Positions 36,365 to 49,826 of a stretch of 64,000 nt of DNA are shown in pieces (position 1 is the stretch's first letter; every line of letters starts with the position of its first letter). The notes beneath the pieces were generated by a model that ran no database searches, was not told the origin of the DNA, and saw only the letters and a program-made list of their open reading frames with translations. The position numbers were made by a program, and so were the translations under genes. The DNA is from Ichthyophthirius multifiliis (lineage: Eukaryota > Ciliophora > Oligohymenophorea > Hymenostomatida), in NCBI RefSeq assembly GCF_000220395.1, contig NW_004086350.1, positions 52,674 through 116,673 of the forward strand. Reading direction: 5' to 3'.

Positions 36365-39040
36365 TTATATTTATTTATTTATTTTTACAAAAGATTTCTT
36401 TTTTTCATTTTTTTAAGATATCTCAAAATAAAGTTGTGCTATTTATTTTTTAAGATCTTAACATTCATTAACTTTTAATTAAAGATTTTCCATTAAATCC
36501 TATTCTCTATTTTAAAGTAATTATATTTATGTATAATAAGACATTCTTTCTGCATCAGGAAGTATACTTTAGTTTTATTAACTAATTATTAAACAATCTT
36601 AAATATTTTTTCTTATTCCTTCAATATTTCCAATATTAGAATTATTTAAAAGTAAAATTTCAACTAAATTTGATAAAAGTACAATTTTCTCTAAGCAATT
36701 TATATTTGTATAATTATTTTATTTATTATTTTCATAAATATTACTAAATTTATTAATGTCATTATAATTATTTTTATGTTAATTTTAAGTATCAATTAAA
36801 TTATCAACAATATTATTACCATTATGAATATTATTATTATCATTATTATTATAATATTAAATATATTTATTAATGTCATTATAGTTATTTTATTTTTAAT
36901 TTAAAATATCATTAATATTATTAATATTATTATTATTATTAATATTATTTTTATTATTATTATTATCATTATTAATAAAATTATTTTTATCATTATAATT
37001 TATGTTATTAATATATTATTTATTTATATCATTATAATCATTATTATTATTATATTTTATATTATTATTTTAATTTATATTTTTTTTATTTATATTATTT
37101 GATTCATTATTATCTTTTTAATTTTCAAATATAATATTATTATTTTAATTAATATTATTATTATTATTGTTTTTATTAAAATTTCTTTTAATTTTATCAT
37201 CTTCTTATTAAATATCTTATCTATTTATATCAACTATTTGTTTTTACGAATATAAATTATTTAAAATATTGTCTTATGATTTTTTAATATAAAAATCATC
37301 TAAATTTTATATTATTTTAGAATTATAATCATTTTACTCATTATTTAGATTGTTTTTTTTAGAATTTTAATTATTGTCTAAATTTTCTAGATTTTAAGGA
37401 TTTAAATTGTAAGCATTATCCTTATTTATTTCTGAATACTACATACAACTTTATGGTTTATTAGCTTAAATCTAAGGTTTACTTTCTAAATTTTAAAGCA
37501 AATTTTGTACTTAATTTTAAAGGTCATCTATTAATTAATTTTTATTATCAACTTCTTCATTTAATTTATCATTTTCTTAATTTTTTTCTAACATTTCTCT
37601 ATTTAATTCATCTATATATTATTTTAAAATAATCGGATCGTCACTACTTTCGACTTTTTTTTCCTCCAGACATTTTTTATTTTTTTCAATATTTTTCTAT
37701 AATTTTTTCAAGTATTCATTTTCATCATTTACCCTTTCAATTTCCAAATAAGACAATATTAATTTTTATAAAATTTCCTTATTTTTTTCCTATAAAGATA
37801 GTGCCAAACTATTTAAATCGTTTTAGTTCATAAAATTATTCAAATATTAAATTTCTTTGACCAAATTTTCGTTATGTTATTAAAGTCCCCTATTCTTTTA
37901 TAAAATATGTTCTATTTCAGAAGTTAAAATAACAATTTTTAATAATAATTATTTTTCATTAAATGAGTGTATCTTTACAGTTTCCTCATCTTTTTTTATA
38001 TATATAGAGTTCTATTATTATTCATTTTGTAATCTACTTCTGGTATCTTTTAGTTGATTTTTTAAATCATTTAGCTCGTTTTTAGTTTCTTATAGTTCTC
38101 CCTTATATTCTTTTAGATCGTTTTTGGCTTCGTTTAGATCATTTAAGAGGTCTTAGTTTTTACATTTCCAGTTATATATTTCCTCATTTTTAGATTTTAG
38201 TTAGTTCATTAAATCAAGGTTTGGGTTTGTTAAGGAAACTTATCTTATGGGTTTTTCCACTTCAATATTTGGAAGAAGGTTTTGAGGAGTTTATGTTTCT
38301 TTACTTTTTATATTTTAGGATAACTTTCCCTTTTATATATATATATTTTATTTATTTTTGGTTTTTTTTACATCAATTTTGTCTTTTAGTTGCTGATTTT
38401 CATTTTAAAGTTTTTCTATGAATTAATTAAATTTTTAGATTTAAGATTGTAAGTTTTTTATTTAATTTTTGCTTTTGGCTAATTCACAATTTAGCCTTTC
38501 GATTTCTCCTATTAATTAATTCTAGTCAACATTTTCAAGCTTTTTTTAATATATATGTATGTATAAAATATATTAAATTTTTATTTTTACATTAAACATA
38601 TGATTTTATTATTTTAAAGGAGAATTATTCAAAGATTAAGGCATACTTTATTATTCTCTAAGTCTTTGTATTATATAATCTTTATCCTTTATCATTTATT
38701 TTAATTTATTGATTAATTCTTAATTTTCATTATTTTTCTTTGATGGTGATTACGATGTAGAACTTTTCTATATTACATTATTATTAGGAAAATTATTGCT
38801 ACTGTTTAAATAGGAAATACTGTTTTTATTGTTTAGAATGTTATTTTGAGGATTAAATGGGTTTTATTGAATTTTCTACTAGCATGTTATCACGCTGTCA
38901 GGGTTTGGTACTTTTAAAGGGGTGGTGGAAGGTAGTGTGTTTTTTTGGTAAAACTAAGCTTTTTTTTCAGAAAATTGACCTGGATGATGTTAAGATTTTA
39001 CTTGATTATTGTTTTTTTTTGCAGATGATTGCTTCATCAT
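35723..39040 (-). CDS. Coiled-coil protein with Asn-rich repeat block, 994 aa
   Basis: From MMKQSSAKKNNN the protein has a polar head (PGQFSEKKAQFYQKNT, KSSTSQSPSKKN), then long heptad-like helices rich in Leu/Glu/Lys (NDLNEAKNDLKEYKGEL, NEVDNKNQLIDDL). An Asn-dominated block encoded by 36740-37180 has recurring YNDINK units, and further coiled coil ends NNKIQNPKYIEQ. Six introns (38540-38590, 38330-38371, 36310-36388, 36118-36165, 35986-36034, 35765-35828) leave exactly 995 codons. A structural or cytoskeletal role is plausible but unproven. Confidence 0.8.
36740..37180 (-). repeat. Asn-codon repeat block with YNDINK units
   Basis: On the minus strand, AAT codons dominate, interrupted by at least three copies of TAT-AAT-GA(T/C)-AT(T/A)-AAT-AAA (Y-N-D-I-N-K). 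Confidence 0.75.
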
Positions 39041-39817
39041 TTTTTTTATTTGTTATTTTATTTTATTTTTTGTTTCGTAAATGAGAAAATATAATTATAT
39101 TTTTTTTTATTTGCTTTTTATAATTATAAAATATCATGTTAGATAAAAATTATTTATATTTTCTTTATTTTTTAATGTGCGCATATGATTTGATAGGTAT
39201 TTTTTTATAAAATAAAATTTTTATTTTTTATTATTATCAAATATTTAACAATGAACAAAAATTAAATTAATTTTATTTAATTTAATAAATTATTTTTAAA
39301 ATACAATAAATATTTGTTTATTTAGTATATTTTTTTTTTTTAACAAAAAAAATAATTGTTAAAAAGAAATATAATAAATAAATAAAAATAGTTATATTTT
39401 ATAAATTATTTATTTGTATTTTACGATTTTTTAATTATAATGATGATTAACTATTAAATTTATAAATTTTATTTAATAATTTATAATAAGTTTGAAAGTA
39501 TTTTATTTTATTAATATTTAATATATAAATATTATTAATGTTTAAAAATATATTTTAAAAAATTTATTTGTAAATTATTAAATAAAAATATCAAATATAG
39601 AAGAAAAAATGCTAAATACACGTTATTAGAAACTAAATAAAATAAAGAAAAAAATATATATGTATATATATATATAAATTAAATAAAGGAAAAAAAAAAA
39701 ATTTTATTTAAAGATAAATTAAATAATAAAAAAATATATTATTAATATATATACTACAATAAATAAAATACATATTTTTAATAATATATTTAAAATAACA
39801 AAAATAATAATAAAAGA
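39041..39817. other. Divergent A/T intergenic region
   Basis: A 777-bp spacer between the starts of the coiled-coil gene (minus) and V-ATPase d (plus); promoters of both are expected here. No frame seen. Confidence 0.5.
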
Positions 39818-41169
39818 ATGAACCTTACTTCTTTTGCCATAAACGATGGTTATGCTGATGCAATTCTAAGAGGCCTTAGAGCATCATTTATAAGCGAAAC
39901 TTAATATAACTAAATGAAAACAAGTTCAAATCTTTAAGATTTAAAATCTGTAAAAAAATATGACAATATTCAATTAATTTTTTTATTTTTTTTTTTAAAA
40001 AAAAGCATTTAGAAGAAACTGATTATTGCGCTTATTTACAAAATGACTAAACAGAATTATCAATCCCTTTATTGCGTTCTAAATTAAAAAAGAAATTAGC
40101 TGACGAATTCGAATATATATATTGTTAAAGTGTTGGATCGTTAAGTTAATTTATTAGATTAGTCTAACATAGATATATGATTGATAATGTTGTAAACATG
40201 ATTGAAGGAATCAAAAACAAAGTAAAAATAAATAAATATATGCATCAATTTATAATAAATATATATCGTAATACATAAATAACTTATTAAATAAATGCAT
40301 AGGTAAGCAATGAAGATTTATTAGCTGCAACAGATCCTTTAGGTTTTTTCCCAGAAATGACTTAAATAAAAGTATTAGATTAAGATGATTATACTGGGCT
40401 TTATAAAGATGTATTGATTGATACTCCTGTAGGTTCATATTTTATGAAATTCTTGGAGTAATCAATGGGTGCTTTATCTGAAAATAAGACTATGAATGAT
40501 GTGCAGAACTTATTTAAAGAAATGAAGCCTGAACACATGAGAACTTCTTTAAAAAAAGTAAAATTTTTTTTTAAAAAAAACTAATATATATTAAAATTAT
40601 TAAATCAGATGTGGTTAGAAGACTTTTATTATTTTTGTACTACTGAATTAAATGCAGAAAGTCAAGAAATTCTTGGAGATTTATTAAATTTCGAAGCTGA
40701 TATGAAGGCTGTTTAGGTAGTCTATAACACTATAGGACATAAAGATATTAGTTCCGCAGCCAAAATAGGCACTACTAGAAAACAATTATGTCCCGCAATG
40801 GGATATTTATATCCAGATTGTTAAAAAAATCTTTTAAATTCTATGACTTTGGATGCTCTTAAAGAAGCTATTAAAGGAACAGAAAATTATCGAGAAATTA
40901 TTAAAGATGCTCCAGATCCGGCAAAAAGAGAAGAATAGAACTTTGCTACTACTTTAGATGATTTAATGTATGATGCAGAAGTAAAGAAATATTCATTAGC
41001 ATTTGATTAAGCTGGATAATATGCAGTTTTTTATGCCTATTTGAAACTAAAAGAATAAGAAATTAGAAATGTTGTTTGGTTAGCTGAAATGATAACTAGA
41101 AATTTACCCAAAAATTCATTAGGATGGAAAAAAATTGTTGTACCTTTTAGTCATTTATTAAATGTTTGA
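39818..41169 (+). CDS. ATP6V0D: V-type ATPase V0 subunit d, 387 aa
   Basis: Subunit d couples the V1 central stalk to the proton-translocating ring in acidified compartments. The protein shows MNLTSFAINDGYADAILRGL, HLEETDYCAYLQND, RYMIDNVVNMIEGI, DPLGFFPEM, LYKDVLIDTPVGSYF, FEADMKAVQVVYNTIG and CPAMGYLYPD, in the canonical order. Introns 39950-40005, 40222-40302 and 40558-40608 give 388 codons exactly; family length is about 350-390. Frame is clean and the stop is TGA. Confidence 0.97.
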
Positions 41170-42018
41170 TTAATTATTTTAAACAAAAAACAAATAATAT
41201 TAAATACATTTTTTTATTTTGTTTTTATTTCGATTTTTACGATTTTTACATTTTTTAAACGATATATATAAAAATATATATATATAAATATTTTATATAT
41301 ATATATATATATATTAATATATATATATATATATTTTACATATATTTATCTATAAATAAAAATTTTTTAAATTAATTTTTTTATTTTTTTTTTTCTATTA
41401 TAATTTTTAATTATAGATTTTTTTTAATATATATTACAACTTTAAATATTATATATATTATATTTATTTTTTTAATATTAAAATTTATATATATATTAAT
41501 ATATCTATTTAAATTTTTTTAATTAATTCAATATATATTTTATTATATTTTTTACTTTATATAAAATAAAATTTTAAATATAAAACTATATTTTAAAATA
41601 ATAAATAATAAATTATTTTTTTATAGTAATTGTCATTTAAGAAATAATTTTTACAAAAAATAAATATATATACTATTTTCAAAATATTTTTTATATATTA
41701 TATAATTTGAAAGACAATTAAATATTATATGTATTATTTATTATTTTTTAAATTATTTAAGAAGTTTAATAAAATAATAATATTAAAAAAAATATATTAA
41801 TAAATGAATTTTTAAAAAAAATATAAAAATGTTAATCTAAATAAAATAATTCATTTATTGTTAATTATTTAAATTAAAAAACATTTGATTCTACTATCTT
41901 GACATGCCTTACAAGTTAACCTAAAAAGACAATTCAAATTTAATCATAAGAATCTTTAAAATATAAAATATAATAATAAAAATTTATTTAAAATATATCT
42001 AAAATAAGTAAACTTTAA
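41170..42018. other. A/T intergenic region, possible upstream coding start
   Basis: Mostly A/T with (TA)n near 41297-41331. From ATG 41903 a short frame (MPYKLTQKDNSN...) runs into TGA near 42050 in a different frame from the next gene. It could be a first exon of that gene, but I could not join them. Confidence 0.4.
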
Positions 42019-43435
42019 ATGCTAATTTCCCAAAATACAATAAAGAATGATTTATTTAGTTTAAAAAAATTAAATTCTAGTATCAATTAAATTAATAAAA
42101 AAAACAAAAACAAAGAGACATTAACACCTCCTGAAAAAATGAAGATATAATTATATGATGATATTAATACAAAAAAACATTCATAAAAAAATATACGTTT
42201 TCGTAGAAAAAGCTAATATTGTAATTTAACAGGAAAACTGACTGAAAAATGTTCAAAGTTCGAGTATATTTTAACAAAATCATTAATAAAATAGCATATA
42301 ATATAAAAAATAGAAATGAAAAATACTAACTCTGACATTAATTAAATTTTATCAAAAGTAAACAAACAATTAAAAATATAAAATGTTTTATAGAATGTTG
42401 AAGAAAATTTAAATCTATAAACGTAAAATACAACATAATATTAAATGCCAACTACTCTAATATAAACCGAAAAACCATTAGATGAAATATAAAAAACATA
42501 ACTATTAAATACATCTAATTAAACAAGTGCTAAAGGATATTAAAATGGAAAATAAATCCCAATAGTATTAAAAAAGCAATAATAAAGACTTCAATAGACA
42601 GAAGAATAAATAAAGCCTATAAAAATAATAACTGAGAATTAATTCAAGGAAAAAAAAGGATAATTTTAGTTAATTTAGTAAAAAGATAGTTACCCTTAAA
42701 GTCCAACTAAAAAATATTAAAAAATTTTTAAAAACACTATTATGACTCCAAAAAAAAATAAAGGATTATCAGTAGAAAGGAAAAGGATTTTGATGGCAAA
42801 ACTAAGGATGACTACTAAAATGATAGGAATATATCAAAAATAAAAAAATTAAATAGTATGTATAATGAAACATATTATAATGCTTTAAATGAAAAAGAAG
42901 ATAAGGAAAATAGTTACATTTAATATGATAGTTAGATTGATTTAAATAAAAATAAATAAAATGAAGGATTAAAAAAAAGTATTTATTATTAAAAATAAAA
43001 ATTATATTTATCAGTAAATAATTAAAAGTCATTAAATACTATTTAAAATTAAAAAAAAATTAATAAAATGATAAAGATAAATTATTTATTTATAATAAAT
43101 ACCTTTTTAAAAGTTTTAAATAAGCTGAACATACAAAATTGATTAGTTAAACATATAAAAGTTAATTAGATTCAAGATACAAATAAAAATAACAATAATA
43201 ATAAAATTCTAATTATTAAAATATTATTGACTCTTTTTTGTAAGCAAATAAATAGTAAGATTATTAACAAAGTGATAATTATTAATAAAAAGATATAAGT
43301 AATATAGTTAAAACGAAATATTAAAAATAATTCAATTAATTAAAAAGAATTGTTTAAAGCAATAATAAATAAAATCAAGAAAATAGTAAAACATAATAAA
43401 GAATGAATAATAATATAAATTTTATAAAATATGAA

Positions 43436-43479
<44 letters not shown>

Positions 43480-43657
43480 TAATAATAATATTAGTAATAA
43501 AAATTATAATATTTATAATAATCGTAATTTGTTTAAAAACTAGTCATTTATTAATAGAATATTTTAAAATAATAATTCTAATAATTCCTGTACTTAGAGT
43601 TTATCTGTAAAAGTTTTAAAAAAATAAAATAAAACAAAGATGTATTTAAATAAATGA
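42019..43657 (+). CDS. Asn/Gln/Lys-rich low-complexity protein, about 546 aa
   Basis: ATG 42019 opens MLISQNTIKNDLFSLKKLN. Later segments include KETLTPPEKMK, RKEKDFDGKTKDDYQNDRN and a C-terminal poly-Asn tract (43437-43490) before the tail SCTQSLSVKVLKKQ and TGA 43655-43657. The frame must shift by one base at the A9 run 42750-42758 and again at an A run near 43051-43068. Restoring one A at each gives 547 codons exactly. No domain recognised. The true start may be upstream (41903). Confidence 0.55.
43437..43490 (+). repeat. (AAT)n in coding frame (poly-Asn)
   Basis: About 17 AAT codons with one AAA interruption, in the reading frame of the surrounding gene. Confidence 0.85.
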
Positions 43658-44072
43658 TTTTATTTTTATGTTATATATTTTAAAAAAATAAAATAATTAT
43701 TTATTTTTGATTAAATAAAATAATTTAATTTATACAATATTAATTTAAAAAATTTAATTAATTATATTTCTAAGATAAAATTATTATAAATATTTATTTA
43801 AAATAAAAAATTTTAATATAAAATTGATTGTAATAAAGATAAATTAAATAAAAATATTTAATATATGCAAAAATATTTATTTAAATATATATATTAAAAA
43901 AAAAATATAGATATATAATAAATATATATATATCATATATTTATATATATATATATATTAATATATTTTATATTTATATTTCAAAAATATATTTTCATTT
44001 TATATATAATATTATTTTTTAATATTTATTTATATTTTTTTTTTACTAAATATTATATTTTTAATTTTATAT
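43658..44072. other. Convergent A/T intergenic region
   Basis: 415 bp of A/T between two gene ends, with short (TA)n near 43940-43960. Nothing else seen. Confidence 0.5.
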
Positions 44073-45614
44073 TCAGCATTCTTAATCAATTTTTTAATTT
44101 TTATGTAGTACATGCTTATTTACTAAATTCAATTTATTTAAATATATTTCATTTTAACTTATTTCTTTTACTTTTTATTCCTAAAATTAATTAAAAATTT
44201 CTTGATTTTTTACATTTAAACTATTAATATTTTTAATTTTATCTTTTTCTTATAATTTTTACAGATTATTATTATATTTATTTTTATTTTAGTTTTAATA
44301 CTTATTTTCTTCTATTTCATCATTATCATCATCTAAAATGTCTTTTTAAACTTTTATTCCATTTTCTGATTTTTAAATATAAGATTTTATTGGTGTCCCA
44401 TTTTCAAAAAGAAAAGCTCCTAATTATTACTAATTTAAATTTTATGGAATTTCCACTAAGATTTCATTCCTTTAATAAGGATCTACTTACACTACAAAAG
44501 ATCTATCAATATTAAATACATCATTAATTTATTACATTTAATTAAATTTATCATATACATATCTAGGTTTTACTAAATAATCTCTTTGATTTATAATTTC
44601 GACTATTCTTTATTTTATTTATTTTTAAATATTATTTATAGATATCTTTGGATCAATTAAATACTTAATAGGTTTGAATTAATTAACTATTTAATAAACT
44701 GGTTTTAATTCACGTTTTATTTTAGGCTTTAAATAATATTCAAATGTATTATTTCTGTTTTTATATAATTGTTCTTTTATTTCATTTTCTTCGTCTTCAA
44801 TTTAAACTGGATTTTCATTTTTTTCTGATAAATTTATTATTTCTTTTAATGAGAATTTTTAGTTTGTTTTTAAATTTTATAATGTGTTTTATTAATTAGA
44901 AAAAGATGAAATATAATTTTTTTGTTAATTTTTTATTTTCTCCAATTAATCCTTGTCTTTTATATTAATAATTTCTTAATAATCAAAATCATCTTCACTT
45001 TCATCACTAATTTAACTATTTGTTTCTAATTAATTATCTGAATATTGGAAAAATAAATTCTTTTGTAAATCTTTTTTTCTTAATTCTTATTTTTTTAATT
45101 CCTCTTTTTCTTTTATTCTCATATCTTTTGTTAATTTTCGTATATTTTCTTGATTTTCTTTAATTTCTTATAAATCTTTTATATGTGCGAATTCATTTCC
45201 TATAAGCTATCCTTATTCATAATTATTTTTTAGATTATCTAATTTATTCTTATAATGTAAATATAAATATCCATATTAAAGTGATAATTCAGGTCCAAAT
45301 CCTTTTAAAAGATATTCTCTAAATTAATCCAAAATATAATTTTCCATTTCTTCTTCGTATCTATCAATTTATTATAATTCTATATCGTCATCTTTTTGTT
45401 ATCTTTTTTTCGCTTGGGATATTTTTTCTTTTAAAAATAAACCAATTGAATCTACAGTTTCACTATTTTTTAAAGACAATAAATGCGTTTCTCTCAAAAA
45501 CTCTTTCTTATTTAATAAAGGAATATATGGGGTTATATGTTTTGATTCATATGGTAGTTTTTCTTGATATTTTCTTTATTCCGCTTTTCTAATGAGTGTT
45601 GCTGTATTTGACAT
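44073..45614 (-). CDS. Unknown acidic/charged protein, 513 aa
   Basis: A single uninterrupted frame runs from ATG 45614 to TGA 44073-44075. The first 200 residues have ordinary globular composition: MSNTATLIRKAEQRKYQEKL, YESKHITPYIPLLNKKEFL, NYILDQFREYLLKGFGPELS and YGYLYLHYKNKL. A charged helix (DMRIKEKEELKKQELRKKDL) and an acidic segment follow, then a second conserved-looking region (IKRELKPVYQIVNQFKPIKY, VKPRYVYDKFNQM, FLFENGTPIKSYIQK). I do not recognise the family. The aperiodic sequence and aromatic-rich motifs argue it is real and probably conserved. Confidence 0.75.
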
Positions 45615-46054
45615 TTTATTTCTTATTTTATTTTTTTTTGATTTAATTAAAAATATTTTTTTATATATAAATTAAATTTTTTTAATAATAATAATTATAT
45701 TTTTTATTATATATTAAAATAAAAAAATAATATTTAATATTTTTAACAATATTTATATATTTTTTAATTTAAAAACTATATAATATTATTATTTTTTAAA
45801 AGTATTTATAATTTTTTACTTATTAATTATAATATATTTATTAAATAAATAAAAGATAATACAAGTTTCTTTTATTTTGTTTTTATAAAAAATAAATTAT
45901 TATTTTAATAACTAATAGAAACTAAAATATATAAAAAAAATCGATTTATTATAGATTATTTTACATTTAATATAAAAATAAATTTATATTTAATATTTTT
46001 TTTTTATAAAAAATAGATTAATTTAAGTATTTTATTATTTTTTCTTTTCACTTT
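45615..46054. other. A/T intergenic region
   Basis: 440 bp between two minus-strand genes. Only A/T-rich sequence; presumably the promoter of the 513-aa gene. Confidence 0.5.
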
Positions 46055-46751
46055 TCAAAAAATAGTACATTATTCATAACAACTAGCTTTATAAGTTAAT
46101 TTAGGATTATATCTGATAAACCAATCTGAGAAAAAATTAGCAAATTATTCAAAAAATAAGCAATCTAATTAATTTATATACTTCAATTAAGCAATTATTT
46201 TTAATATTTATTAATCTTTCTTTTTAATATAAAATTTTTCTAAAACATTTTTAACAGCTTGTTCTATTTAATAAAACTAAATAAATCCAATTTCGTTTAC
46301 ATCTACTTTTTACCAACTTTCTTCTATCGTAAATATTTAAAATTCAGATAGAATATTCATTATTCTATATGTTTTAAAAATAAATTAAAAAATAAAAATT
46401 AATAAATAATAATTTTATTTTTTACGATTATTTATTTATTTTAAAAGTTCTTTTTATAAATCCTTTGTTTTTTTATTTGATTGTTCTTAAGATTTCTTTG
46501 AATTAAAATTCACTTATATAAATATTATTCTGTTATAATTCTAAAATAGATGATTTTATATATTTGTACATTTTTTCTTTATCAATTTCATATTTTTAGA
46601 AATAAAAATTTAATGCTTAAGGTAATTCATCAAAGTTCATTAATCTATTTTCATTTTTTATTATAATATTATATATTTATAGTGCGAAATTAGCTTCTTC
46701 TTATTCTAAATGGATTGATTTTTTATCAATAGTATTACCGTGACTTCTCAT
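46055..46751 (-). CDS. EF-hand-like helical protein, 211 aa
   Basis: Two exons (intron 46365-46425) from ATG 46751 to TGA 46055-46057 give 212 codons exactly. The sequence MRSHGNTIDKKSIHLEQEEA..MNFDELPQAL and later EESWQKVDVNEIGFIQFYQIEQAV has the helix-loop-helix pattern of EF-hands. The second loop (DVNEIGFIQFYQ) keeps the central Gly and hydrophobic positions but loses acidic ligands, so calcium binding is doubtful. The tail ends YKASCYEQCTIF. No specific family assigned. Confidence 0.6.
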
Positions 46752-47479
46752 ATAAAGTTTATTTGTAATTAATATTAATGAATTGAATTTATATTTAAAT
46801 TTTAAAATTAAAAATATATATATAAATATATGCATAAATAAAAATATAAATAAATACATATTTATTATAATATAAATATGCCTTTATAAAATAGATATTA
46901 AAATAACGTATTTATTTGTAATTGAGAGTATTTCAAATTAAGTTAATTTAAAATATATTTTTTTATGCATATTTTTATATTAAAAGCAATAATATATAAA
47001 ATAAAATATAAGTTATATGAAAGATTTTTTAACAATATAATATACCTTTAATAGAACATTTTAACTTTAATTTTTTCTTTTATTTAATATTTCTTTTTAT
47101 TATTTATATTAATATAATTAAAATAAATATTTTTTTAGTCTTCTATTTTTATCATAAATTATTTATTATATTTATATTTTTTTCATATATTTATATTTTT
47201 AATAATTTAATTCTTTTCTATTTATCATTAAAATTAATAAATAACTTTTTTTTTATTATTATTATATATTTTAATTTTATATATTTAAAATCTTTTAATG
47301 TTATCATTAATAATTTTACTTTATCAATTTTTTTTTATTTTATAAATTATTTTTAATATAGAAAAACTCTTAAAAAAAGCGTTTATTTTATAATTAAAAA
47401 TAAAAACTGTTTATTTATAATATATAAAAATTATAAAAAAATAAAATAAATTAATACATAAAAATCTCTTTAAAAAAAT
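46752..47479. other. A/T intergenic region
   Basis: 728 bp between minus-strand genes, with homopolymer A/T runs. No gene, RNA or repeat of note. Confidence 0.5.
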
Positions 47480-48230
47480 TCAAAGATTAGCCTTGATAAA
47501 ATCCGCTATTAAAAGCCTTACTTTATAATTATCCATTTCATGAGCCATATTTTCAACTATTTTAACATTTTGAGATCCAATATCTTTATCATAACTAATT
47601 TTTACTTATTCCCAAGGTCTAATTTAATCATTATTCCCATGAGCTATAAGCATTTTAATATCTCTTTTATTATCATAACTAGTTATTTCAAAATAGTAGC
47701 CTGCAATACCAATTACACCTCCAATATTAAATGGAAGTCTAAAAGCAGTATAAATACTCATTCCACATCCTTAACTAAATCCACCAATAAATAGCTTCTA
47801 ATAATCATTATTTAAAAGTTATAATTCTTATTTAATTATACGTTCTAATCTTTAATAGCTGTCTATATATATTAATATAAAATTAATTAGCTTTTTATAT
47901 TTTTTATAAAAAATAAAAACCTTCTACGTCTGCTTTAGAAAATGCATCATCAAAAGGAATTGTAAAAGCATTTTCATATGTTTTTATATCAAACCATGAA
48001 ATCATTTATTTCTTATGATATGTCATGTTTCTTGTTGGAGCTTTAGGAATTACTATTTTGAAATCCTTTAAAGCATCTTTTAAAGGATTCATTAAGAAAT
48101 ATCTCAAAAATAGCTAAGGTTCCATTCCTAATCCATGTATAAATATTAAACAATACTTGTATTAATTTTAATAGGGTAAAATATAAACATTTTCATTTTC
48201 ACATATTGTAATTTTATAATCTTAATTCAT
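47480..48230 (-). CDS. Acyl-protein thioesterase/LYPLA-like serine esterase, 230 aa
   Basis: This alpha/beta hydrolase has FIHGLGMEP (oxyanion loop), GFSQGCGMS with nucleophile Ser133, HGNNDQIRPW with Asp182 and NMAHEMDN with His211, the full triad in family order. Known relatives depalmitoylate proteins or hydrolyse lysophospholipids. The segment IVIPKAPTRNMT..SWFDI matches the family P-x-R-x-V-T..W-D/F-D region. One intron (47863-47920) leaves 231 codons exactly. It is cytosolic by sequence (no signal). Confidence 0.9.
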
Positions 48231-48569
48231 TTGTAAATTATAATAAAATTTTTATATTAGATATTTTTTTATTATGTTTTATAGAAAAAATTAAATAAAT
48301 TATTATTCTTAAAAATAAAAAAATTTCTGAAATTCTGCAATTGAAACCATATTATATAATAAAAAAGATAATTTTAAGCAAAGTGTATATGTTTTTTGTT
48401 AAAAAAAAATAAACACCAATAAAGCTAAAAATTACATTATAATAAATAAAGTCTAATAAAGAAATAAAAAATATCGGAAAAAAAATACTATAATATAAAG
48501 ATAAACACTAAAAAGAAAAAATAATATTAAATAAAAAATAATTATATATATGTATATAAAAATAATTAT

Positions 48570-48614
<45 letters not shown>

Positions 48615-49826
48615 TACAATTTTATATAATTTAGTTTTTCGAAAATATTTTCTTTTAAATAACATGATTTATTATTTTTTTACTAAAACAATTAATAATG
48701 GACGTAGAAATTTTAGAAAATATTATAAAAATTATAAAATAATATATTTATTATTTAAATAAATAAAATTATCATTTATTTATTTTTTAAATAATACTTT
48801 ATGATTTTTGAAAATAAATTAATGAAAAATATTATTTTCTGAATTTTTCTAAAGTTTTGGTTAAATTATTGCCATTTAGACCTTAATTTAAAATAAAAAA
48901 GAAATTAATCAATGACTAAGTCCTTAGTTTGCTTTTTTTTCTTCAATATCTAAAACTAAATAAATAAAACTTCTTATTAAGTTAGTTACATATATTTTAA
49001 ACTTTACAAAAACTTCTTTGTTTGAGATTATAATATTAGATATAAATTCTTAATATATAATACATTTAAATTTAATGTCAAATATTAATAATTTTATCAA
49101 AATATAGATTTTTTTAAAATTAAAATAATTTTTAGAAATTAAAACATGTATTCTTCTCAAATATTTAATATAATTTTTTAAAAATAATTTTTATAATAAA
49201 ATAAATCAAAAAAAAATCCTGAAAAAAATAATAAAAAAATATAAATAATTCAAGAAATCCAAACAGTATATAATAAAATTTTAAGGCTAATAAATTTATA
49301 TTATATATAAATAAATGAAACAAAATTTAATTATTGTTATTATTTATTAAAAAATTATTATATATATTTTATTTGAATTAAAATTTTTTCTTTAAATTAA
49401 TTAAAAGAATTTATATAAAGTTTAATAAATAAAATACTAAATTCGATTAAAAAATATATAATTAAAATTTAATATAATAAATATTCAATATTTATTTTAA
49501 AATTATAATTAATATATAAATTTTAAAATATTAAATATAATATTTCAATATAATTTTTTTTATATAAAATATTATAATATTATTGTTTTTAATAATTTAA
49601 TGTATTAATTCATATTTATATATGTATTCAAATTTTTTATTATGCAATAATTAAAATAAATATATTATTGTTTAAAAAATATGTAAAATTATAATTTATT
49701 TTTTTAATATTCATTGCATAAATAAATAAATATTTATATAATATTAAAATTTTAATATACCAAAATACGCAAAATACACATAAAAATACATATAAGCAAC
49801 ATATAATTAATTATAATATAAAAAAA
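48231..49826. other. Divergent A/T intergenic region with one weak minus-strand ORF
   Basis: It holds a (TA)n tract (48548-48611) and mostly A/T. On the minus strand a TGA-free frame ends at TGA 48909-48911, with protein-like phrases (NLIRSFIYLVLDIEEKKANQGL). It has no clear start and is short enough to arise by chance. Confidence 0.4.

Noticed and set aside
48453-48762. Overlapping 70-aa ORFs on both strands
   Set aside because: They are products of a palindromic (TA)n tract and read as Ile/Tyr repeats.
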